Assembly: GCA_030839105.1 (NCBI GenBank)
Contig: JAUZEI010000631.1
Location: 1-11,368 of the forward strand
DNA length: 11,368 nt
Direction of reading: 5' to 3'
Source: Actinomycetota bacterium
GTDB lineage: Bacteria; Actinomycetota; Acidimicrobiia; IMCC26256; PALSA-610
Positions 6,777 through 11,368 of this stretch are shown here, in pieces; the first letter of the stretch is position 1, and each line of letters begins with the position of its first letter. The position numbers and the translations under genes were made by a program. The notes beneath the pieces are model-generated. The model ran no database searches. It saw nothing but the letters and a program-made list of their open reading frames with translations, and was not told the DNA's origin.

Positions 6777-7694
6777 TCAGGGAGTCGTCGAGGGTTCTCC
6801 GGCGACGGCGCGGGCGCGCGTCGCGACGAGTACCAGCGCGGCGAGCGACAAGAAGGTGATCCACACGACCCGGTCGATCACGCCGAGCACGACGCCTTCG
6901 GAGAGGGGCAGGTTGATGATGGGGCTCAGCAGCGCGATGAGTGCTTCGCGCACGCCGAGCCCTCCGGGGAAGAAACCGATCGCAACCGACATCGCGCCGG
7001 CGACGGCGAGCGCCAACACTTGCGCGGGCGTCCCGGCCATACCGATCGCGTGGAGCACGAGCCAGAGGCGAAAGCCACTGAGCCCGACCCACGACGTCTC
7101 GATCAACACGATGCGCAATGCGAGTTGAGGGCGGCCGTCGAGCGGCGCGGTACGGCGGAACATCGCGCCCGTGACCGCGAGGCAGGCGATCCCGGCGGCC
7201 GCGACGGCAAGGCCGATGGGCCAGCTTCCGGCGATCATGATCGACACACCGCCGATCACTGCCGTGAGACCGAGCCACGCGAGCCCGGGGATCGACGACG
7301 CGACGGCGGCCGAGCCGTACGTCGCACCCTGCTCCGACAACGAGCGGGTCGTCACGATGAGCGAACCCGGCAGTGGCAGAAGATTGGCGGCGGACGAGAT
7401 CACCGCGACCTCGAGCGCGCGTCGCGGACCGGCGCGCGACCCGATGAGGCGCGCGGCCGCGTCGTACTCGAGCATCTTCAACACGAGCGTCGCGGGCGCC
7501 CCGACCGCGAACGCGATGGCGATCGGCAGCCAGTCGATCGTCGAGAACGACAGGTGTGCCGAGCGCCATGCCCAGACCGTCGCGACGACAAGGACGACAA
7601 GCGTCAGGATGGTGAGCGACATCTGGGCGCGGCGCGGCAGCGGCTGCGCGCGGCGTTCGAGGAAGTTGCGGCGCGCCGACGACTTCGGCTCCAC
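6777..7694 (-). CDS. LPG_synthase_TM / AglD-like (UPF0104) multi-spanning membrane protein
   Basis: Integral membrane protein of about 305 residues with some seven to eight hydrophobic segments. The signature GFFPGGLGVREALIA lies at about 240-254, with NLLPLPG (104-110) in an earlier helix pair; both are diagnostic of Pfam LPG_synthase_TM. The family includes the flippase half of MprF and archaeal AglD. The C-terminal aminoacyl-transferase domain of MprF is absent, so lysyl-PG synthesis is unlikely and a role in lipid-linked sugar transfer or flipping is more plausible. The start is uncertain. GTG at 7694 keeps the basic, coding-like N-terminus before the first helix; ATG at 7622 would give 281 residues; TTG at 7715 would overlap the methyltransferase stop as TTGA, echoing the ATGA couplings elsewhere. 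It is the last gene of a sulfotransferase-methyltransferase-membrane protein run. Confidence 0.82.
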   Translation of the reverse strand: MEPKSSARRNFLERRAQPLPRRAQMSLTILTLVVLVVATVWAWRSAHLSFSTIDWLPIAIAFAVGAPATLVLKMLEYDAAARLIGSRAGPRRALEVAVISSAANLLPLPGSLIVTTRSLSEQGATYGSAAVASSIPGLAWLGLTAVIGGVSIMIAGSWPIGLAVAAAGIACLAVTGAMFRRTAPLDGRPQLALRIVLIETSWVGLSGFRLWLVLHAIGMAGTPAQVLALAVAGAMSVAIGFFPGGLGVREALIALLSPIINLPLSEGVVLGVIDRVVWITFLSLAALVLVATRARAVAGEPSTTP

Positions 7695-7711
7695 GGAGGT
7701 GGCCGATTCGC

Positions 7712-8506
7712 TCAACTCGCGCGGCGCGCGAGGACGACGAATCCGGTACCGATGTCGGTCGATGCGAACGGGCGCTGCGCGACCCGACCCGGCAGGGCGA
7801 CCGCGGCACACGCGAGCGCGGCCAGCCGCGCGTGGGGTTGGATGTAGCGCCCGCTCGCCGAGGTGCGCTCTTCGAGGGTTCCCGCTTTGGCCGCGCGCTG
7901 CGCACCGCGCCGGGCCAACGCGTCGCGCACCCGTTGGAGCAGCGAGCCGAGCCCGGCACCACAACTCCGTAGCTCCACGACCCGAAATCCCGCTTCCTCC
8001 AGCCGGCGGGTGAGATCCGGTCGCTCGTACCGGCGGACGTGGCCCGCGAGCTCGTCGTGCGGACCGAACTGCTCGGCATGCGCGGGCACGCTCAAGAGCA
8101 GCCAACCGTCGGGGGCGACGTAATCGCGCCACTGCGTGAGTGCCCCCGCGTCGTCGACGATGTGTTCGAGCACCTCGAACGCGCATACGAGGTCGAACCG
8201 CTCATGGCCGCCCGCCGGCAACGCGTCGACCACCCGTCCCCGGCCGACCGCCGCGAGCCGCCCGTCGGCGGTGACACGCGAGTCGGCATCGGGTTCGATG
8301 CCGGTGTAGGCGTAGTGCCGCGCCAACCACGCGCCGAGCCCACCCTCGCCCGCGCCGATCTCGAGCACAGTGCGCGGTTGTGCTCGCCGCACGGACGCGC
8401 GAATCGCGTCGAAGCGCAGCCAGGCGTTCGTGGAAAGCACGGGCATGGCAGGGATGCTGGAACCTCGGTCGACTCGTCGGGTCTGCGTATCGGTGCGACT
8501 GATCAT
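7712..8506 (-). CDS. Class I SAM-dependent methyltransferase
   Basis: Soluble methyltransferase of 264 residues in the Methyltransf_11/23-like group. Motif I is VLEIGAGEGGLGAWLA (47-62); the acidic residue after the second strand is E71 in GIEPDADS; FDLVCAFEVLEHIVDD (104-119) is the post-motif/motif II segment; PDGWLLLSVPAH (132-143) is motif III. The HVRRYERPDLTRRLEEAGF stretch after it is typical of sugar- and polyketide-modifying methyltransferases. A Pro- and Ala-containing C-terminal hydrophobic stretch (about 227-240) may touch the membrane. The start at ATG 8506 is supported by a GAGGA ribosome-binding site 5 nt upstream; the in-frame extension beyond it is Arg/Pro-rich and rejected. 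It lies 82 bp downstream of the sulfotransferase and is nearly contiguous with the following membrane protein, suggesting one operon. Likely O-methylation of a glycan; the substrate is inferred from context only. Confidence 0.88.
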   Translation of the reverse strand: MISRTDTQTRRVDRGSSIPAMPVLSTNAWLRFDAIRASVRRAQPRTVLEIGAGEGGLGAWLARHYAYTGIEPDADSRVTADGRLAAVGRGRVVDALPAGGHERFDLVCAFEVLEHIVDDAGALTQWRDYVAPDGWLLLSVPAHAEQFGPHDELAGHVRRYERPDLTRRLEEAGFRVVELRSCGAGLGSLLQRVRDALARRGAQRAAKAGTLEERTSASGRYIQPHARLAALACAAVALPGRVAQRPFASTDIGTGFVVLARRAS

Positions 8507-8511
8507 TGCAT

Positions 8512-8516
8512 TCCTC
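8512..8516 (-). promoter_or_regulatory. Ribosome-binding site of the methyltransferase gene
   Basis: GAGGA on the minus strand is 5 nt before the ATG at 8506. It fixes the start of the methyltransferase and contrasts with the absence of such sites before the flanking sulfotransferase and membrane-protein genes. Confidence 0.6.
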
Positions 8517-8588
8517 GTACGGCGGAGCGGTTCACTTCGGGGACTACGGCGGGGTCGGACGAGCCTTCGACGCGGGGCGAGGATGGGC

Positions 8589-9590
8589 TCAGTAGGCGCG
8601 TGGCCGCGCCGCGGTCGGCAGTGTGGCCTCCGGCGCCTCACCGAGCGCGCGGAGCGGGAATCCGTAGCGATGCAGGAGGGGCAGCGCGAGCGCGGTGCTC
8701 ACCCAACGGTCGCGAGCCGAGATGCCGTGCCTCCACTCCTCGTCGGGCTCGATCACGACCGCGCCGCTGATCATGCGGACCGGATTGCCCCCGACCGAGT
8801 GCGTCGGTACCAGCGTGGCCGCGTCGGATGTCAGGAAACGCAGATCGCCCGCGGGCTCGCCCATGAGATCGGCGAGCTCCCGCAACACTTTCCCAGGATC
8901 GCGCGCGAGCTCGTCGTAGCTGACGGTGATCGACGGGCGGCGGCGGCGGAGCATCTCGACGATGACGTTGCGCGCGAGCCAACTGGTCGTGGAGAAAGCG
9001 GCACCGAAACGAGGGAGGTGTTCGCCGGTGTCGCGGTCGGTGAAGACGCGCGCGCGCTTCCACGAGAACACCACCGCGCGGGGGTCGCGCACCACGTGAC
9101 CGATCCGCAGGTCGACGCCCGGCACGAGCCCGAGGGCAACCGGCTCGAACGGGAGCCGCGACGAATCGACGACCACCTTCGCGCCCGTGACCTTGGCGAT
9201 GCTGCGATAGACGGCGGAAGTTGCGGTCGTGTAGCGCTCGAGTGCGTCCCAACGGTCGCGCGTCTCCACGCGGGCGCGGAGCAGACGGGCGAGACGCGGC
9301 CAACGCACTACCGCGGATTGATCGAGGTCGATGCGCGCCTTGGAAAGTGGCGTGAGCGGCGTGCCGCCCAGCCGCGCATCGGCATCGTCGAGAATCGCCG
9401 TCCAGGTCGGGCACTGCTGCACGGGAAGGCCACAACCGCAACGCCGGTTGTGCACGAGTCCCGAGTCCCAGAGACGATTCAGCTCACCGACATTGCAGAA
9501 TCCCGGAATCTGACCCATCAGATTCGCGAGCAGCGTTCCGCCGCTGCGACCCTTGCCGCCGAGAAAGAGCACTTTGACGTCGTCGGTCAC
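8589..9590 (-). CDS. PAPS-dependent sulfotransferase family protein
   Basis: Predicted cytoplasmic sulfotransferase of 333 residues that moves sulfate from PAPS to a hydroxyl on a sugar or lipid. The 5'-phosphosulfate loop is GGKGRSGGTLLANLM (11-25), with the usual RSGGT core. The 3'-phosphate-binding segment is GHVVRDPRAVVFSW (164-177), supplying R168 and S176. ELNRLWDSG (36-44) and the Cys-rich CGCGLPVQQCPTW (51-63; C51, C53, C60) form the acceptor-side segment seen in bacterial members of this group. HSVGGNPVRM (264-273) is the conserved C-terminal motif. GTG 9590 is chosen because residues just before the first strand (DDVKVLFLGG) begin there, and the upstream extension is Arg-rich and runs into the divergent gene. 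There is no Shine-Dalgarno site, but TAGGCT lies 8 nt upstream. It heads the sulfotransferase-methyltransferase-membrane protein run. Confidence 0.9.
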   Translation of the reverse strand: MTDDVKVLFLGGKGRSGGTLLANLMGQIPGFCNVGELNRLWDSGLVHNRRCGCGLPVQQCPTWTAILDDADARLGGTPLTPLSKARIDLDQSAVVRWPRLARLLRARVETRDRWDALERYTTATSAVYRSIAKVTGAKVVVDSSRLPFEPVALGLVPGVDLRIGHVVRDPRAVVFSWKRARVFTDRDTGEHLPRFGAAFSTTSWLARNVIVEMLRRRRPSITVSYDELARDPGKVLRELADLMGEPAGDLRFLTSDAATLVPTHSVGGNPVRMISGAVVIEPDEEWRHGISARDRWVSTALALPLLHRYGFPLRALGEAPEATLPTAARPRAY

Positions 9591-9598
9591 GGGCGAGC

Positions 9599-9604
9599 AG
9601 CCTA
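9599..9604 (-). promoter_or_regulatory. Candidate -10 box for the sulfotransferase gene
   Basis: TAGGCT (TANNNT) on the minus strand is 8 nt before the GTG start. The context resembles that of the sigma gene (GGTAGGCTGCTC against GGTACCCTGCTC). With no ribosome-binding site this suggests a leaderless or nearly leaderless transcript. The -35 region is unclear. Confidence 0.33.
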
Positions 9605-9658
9605 CCGGCGCGTGTGCGCCGCCCCGAAGCCGCGTGAAGGTTCTCGGGGACCCTGTGC

Positions 9659-9664
9659 GAATAT
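9659..9664 (+). promoter_or_regulatory. Candidate -10 box for the GT-C gene
   Basis: GAATAT lies 6 nt before the GTG start at 9671. It is an AT-rich hexamer in an otherwise GC-rich 80-bp divergent region shared with the sulfotransferase promoter, and has A at position 2 and T at position 6 of the -10 pattern. No ribosome-binding site is present, so leaderless expression is plausible. Confidence 0.33.
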
Positions 9665-9670
9665 CTCCCG

Positions 9671-11281
9671 GTGTCGACCGCGGCCTCGGACCACAAGCTG
9701 ACCGAGCCGCTACAACCGCTCGAACCGCCCGCCGACTCACGCGCCGACCGCTGGGATCGTTTCGATACGGCCGTCGTCGTCGCGGCCTTCATTGCAACGT
9801 TTGTCGTACACCCGATACACGACGCGCTCACCCAGCCGTACTGGTTGGACGAAGCATGGGTTGCGGTCCTGACGAGGGTTCCGTGGTCGCACGTGACCGG
9901 GATGAGCTCCAGCACACCGGTCGGCTTTCTCGCTCTGCTCAAGCTCGTTCCCGGATCCGGGGAACAGCGTGGCCGCCTCCTCGTGCTGGCCTTCACCGGC
10001 GGTACCGTCGTGCTCGCGTACGTGTTCGCACGCGGGCTCCGCTGGGCGTCGAAACCGCGCGCGCGCTTCGCCGGCGCGGTCGCCGCGTTCGTCGCGATGC
10101 TTGCCCCGTTGTCACTGCTCCGCAACGACCTGAAGCAATACACCTGCGACGCCTTCTGCGCACTCGTGATCCTCGTCGTTGCCGCGCGTGTCGAACGCGA
10201 CCCCGATCGCACGCGCGTGTGGTGGCTCGGCATCGCCGCGGTGGTCGTGTTGCCGTTCAGCTCGACTTCGGCATTCGTCGCCATGCCGGTATTCGCGGGA
10301 CTCCTCGGATCGGCGTTGTTGGCGCGCGCTCGGCGGCGCGCCCTCGAAGTCGCCGTGACGGCAGCCGCGACGGGCCTGTTGATCGCCGGGTACTTCGGCG
10401 CGGTGATCCTGGCGAACACGAACGTCAAGTTGCGCGCGTACTGGAACAGCTTCTATCTGTACGGCTCGCTGTCGGACAGCCTGGGTCAGGTGTGGCGGCG
10501 CCTGTCGCATCTTCACCTCTGGCTCGGAATGCCGGCCCTGGTATTTGTCGTGTTGGTGGTCGTCGGGATCGTCGCGCTCGCGCGCCTCGGAGCACCTTCG
10601 ATCGCGCTCGCGCTCCCGTTGCTCTGGATCGAGATGGGCACGGTTGCGCATCTGCGGCGCTACCCGTTCCTCGACGTGCGGACCTCGCACTTCCTGCTGA
10701 TGGCTTCGTTCGTCGTCGGCGCCGTGGGCGTGGCCTGGGTGGTACAGCTCGTGTACCGGTGGAACCGAGTCTCCGCCGTCGCCACGATTGTCTTGCTCGC
10801 GTGGCTCTTCTCGATCGGGTTCAGACCTTGGGTCGACACGCTGAACATATCGTACGAGAACGCGCGGGCACAGGCCCACTACGTGGCGAACCATCGCACA
10901 CCGAACGACGTCATCCTCGTCAACAGCGGTGGGGCGTTCGGGTTCTCGTACTACTGGCCGCACGGTTCGATCGCGACCGAGCTCGATGACTCGAGCGGGC
11001 AGGGCTTTCGCGCCGAGGTCAAGGTGCTCGCCGCGCGGTGGATGATCGGCCGCTCCGATGCCGAGGTGCTGAACGCGCTGCGCGAAGCGGTGCGGACCTG
11101 GCATGCAGCCGGGCCCGGTAGCCGTCTCTTCATCGTGCGGTCGCACGTCCTGGCCAAGGAAGCCCTCGCCTGGAAGCGGGCGTTCGCCGCGCTCGACCTG
11201 CACCCGCGCGTGGTCCACCTCCGAGTCGAGCCGTTGCTGGTTCTCGGGCCGGCATCTCCCCCGGGCGGCGCCGGGCACTGA
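9671..11281 (+). CDS. GT-C fold polytopic membrane glycosyltransferase (ArnT/Rgt-like)
   Basis: Predicted membrane enzyme of 536 residues that would transfer a sugar from a polyprenyl-phosphate donor on the extracytoplasmic side. A charged N-terminus (1-30) is followed by helix 1 (about 32-50), then the first outer loop with QPYWLDEAWVAV (55-66). D60-E61 are the acidic pair expected after helix 1 in GT-C enzymes. RNDLKQYTCDAFCAL (151-165) is the conserved segment before a later helix, like the Rgt/ArnT (K/R)-Q-Y-S-x-D pattern. About nine to eleven helices extend to about residue 385, and a soluble C-terminal domain of some 150 residues starts near SYENARAQAHYV. It has VILVNSGGAFGFSYYW and RLFIVRSHV, looks alpha/beta in composition, and resembles the periplasmic tail of related GT-Cs. 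GTG at 9671 lacks a ribosome-binding site. It is divergent from the sulfotransferase and probably works on the same glycan. Substrate unknown. Confidence 0.85.
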   Translation: MSTAASDHKLTEPLQPLEPPADSRADRWDRFDTAVVVAAFIATFVVHPIHDALTQPYWLDEAWVAVLTRVPWSHVTGMSSSTPVGFLALLKLVPGSGEQRGRLLVLAFTGGTVVLAYVFARGLRWASKPRARFAGAVAAFVAMLAPLSLLRNDLKQYTCDAFCALVILVVAARVERDPDRTRVWWLGIAAVVVLPFSSTSAFVAMPVFAGLLGSALLARARRRALEVAVTAAATGLLIAGYFGAVILANTNVKLRAYWNSFYLYGSLSDSLGQVWRRLSHLHLWLGMPALVFVVLVVVGIVALARLGAPSIALALPLLWIEMGTVAHLRRYPFLDVRTSHFLLMASFVVGAVGVAWVVQLVYRWNRVSAVATIVLLAWLFSIGFRPWVDTLNISYENARAQAHYVANHRTPNDVILVNSGGAFGFSYYWPHGSIATELDDSSGQGFRAEVKVLAARWMIGRSDAEVLNALREAVRTWHAAGPGSRLFIVRSHVLAKEALAWKRAFAALDLHPRVVHLRVEPLLVLGPASPPGGAGH

Positions 11282-11291
11282 TACCCACAGC

Positions 11292-11368
11292 GTGTCCGGT
11301 CGGAGCGACGAATATCGATCCGTCCGGCGCCGGCGTACGGAACTACGACGCATGGAGATCGCGGCGCG
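11292..11368 (+). CDS. Possible start of a further gene (cut by window edge)
   Basis: From a GTG 10 nt after the GT-C stop, an open frame runs 25 codons to the end of the window (VSGRSDEYRSVRRRRTELRR, then MEIAA). A second in-frame start, ATG, is at 11352. The Arg-rich stretch could be the N-terminus of a membrane or nucleotide-binding protein, or non-coding sequence in which the real start is the ATG. Too short to assign. Confidence 0.25.
   Translation, partial: MSGRSDEYRSVRRRRTELRRMEIAA

Noticed and set aside
6777..7694. MprF-type lysylphosphatidylglycerol synthase
   Set aside because: Only the membrane domain is present; the C-terminal aminoacyl-transferase domain is missing, so the enzymatic name is not justified.
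8370..9701. Plus-strand open frame of 443 codons opposite the sulfotransferase
   Set aside because: Antisense shadow typical of GC-rich DNA: Arg/Glu/His-rich composition without domains, while the minus strand encodes a motif-complete sulfotransferase.
10112..11353. Minus-strand open frame of 413 codons opposite the GT-C gene
   Set aside because: Arg/Asp/Glu/His-rich composition with no hydrophobic core or motif; the plus-strand frame has consistent membrane helices and the DE motif.

Overview
The window is very GC-rich, with strong G/C preference at third codon positions, GTG starts and few Shine-Dalgarno sites. It carries a SigR/SigH-type ECF sigma factor, an LPXTG-like surface protein with threonine tracts, and many membrane glycosyltransferases. 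Together these point to an actinobacterium. The mix (Thr-rich LPFTG protein, GT2-GtrA fusion, YkcB-like GT39, small sulfotransferase) resembles Acidimicrobiia or a neighbouring deep lineage, but that placement is an impression, not a demonstration. I see no rRNA, tRNA, CRISPR array, transposase or phage gene. It reads as a chromosomal cell-surface glycan and envelope region.

Left part (1-4408, all minus strand): a SigR/SigH-like sigma factor runs off the left edge. Upstream of it, and so transcribed first, are three genes joined by two ATGA overlaps: a GT2 fused to a GtrA domain, a stand-alone GtrA-family membrane protein, and a 696-residue YkcB-like GT39 membrane glycosyltransferase. Family knowledge gives a clear scheme. 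The GT2 loads a sugar onto polyprenyl phosphate in the cytoplasm, GtrA helps move the lipid-sugar across the membrane, and the GT39 protein transfers the sugar to an acceptor outside.

Middle (4409-6734, plus strand): a 211-bp divergent intergenic region separates that operon from a secreted, wall-anchored protein. That protein has a signal peptide, a globular domain with two cysteines, a 66-residue Thr-rich repeat, an LPFTG motif, a membrane helix and a basic tail. Two hairpins follow, then a GT4 glycosyltransferase. The Thr-rich protein is an obvious candidate acceptor for the divergent glycosylation genes, but this is inference.

Right part (6777-11368): three minus-strand genes in transcription order encode a sulfotransferase, a SAM-dependent methyltransferase and an LPG_synthase_TM/AglD-like membrane protein. 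A divergent plus-strand GT-C-type membrane glycosyltransferase follows, then perhaps the first codons of another gene. This looks like a locus for building and decorating an extracellular glycan or glycolipid with sulfate and methyl groups.

Several genes (sigma factor, sulfotransferase, GT-C protein) have a TANNNT-like -10 box 6-8 nt before a GTG start and no ribosome-binding site, which suggests leaderless transcripts. I found no clearly unprecedented system. The most interesting proposal is the coupled three-component glycosylation operon facing a Thr-rich LPFTG protein.
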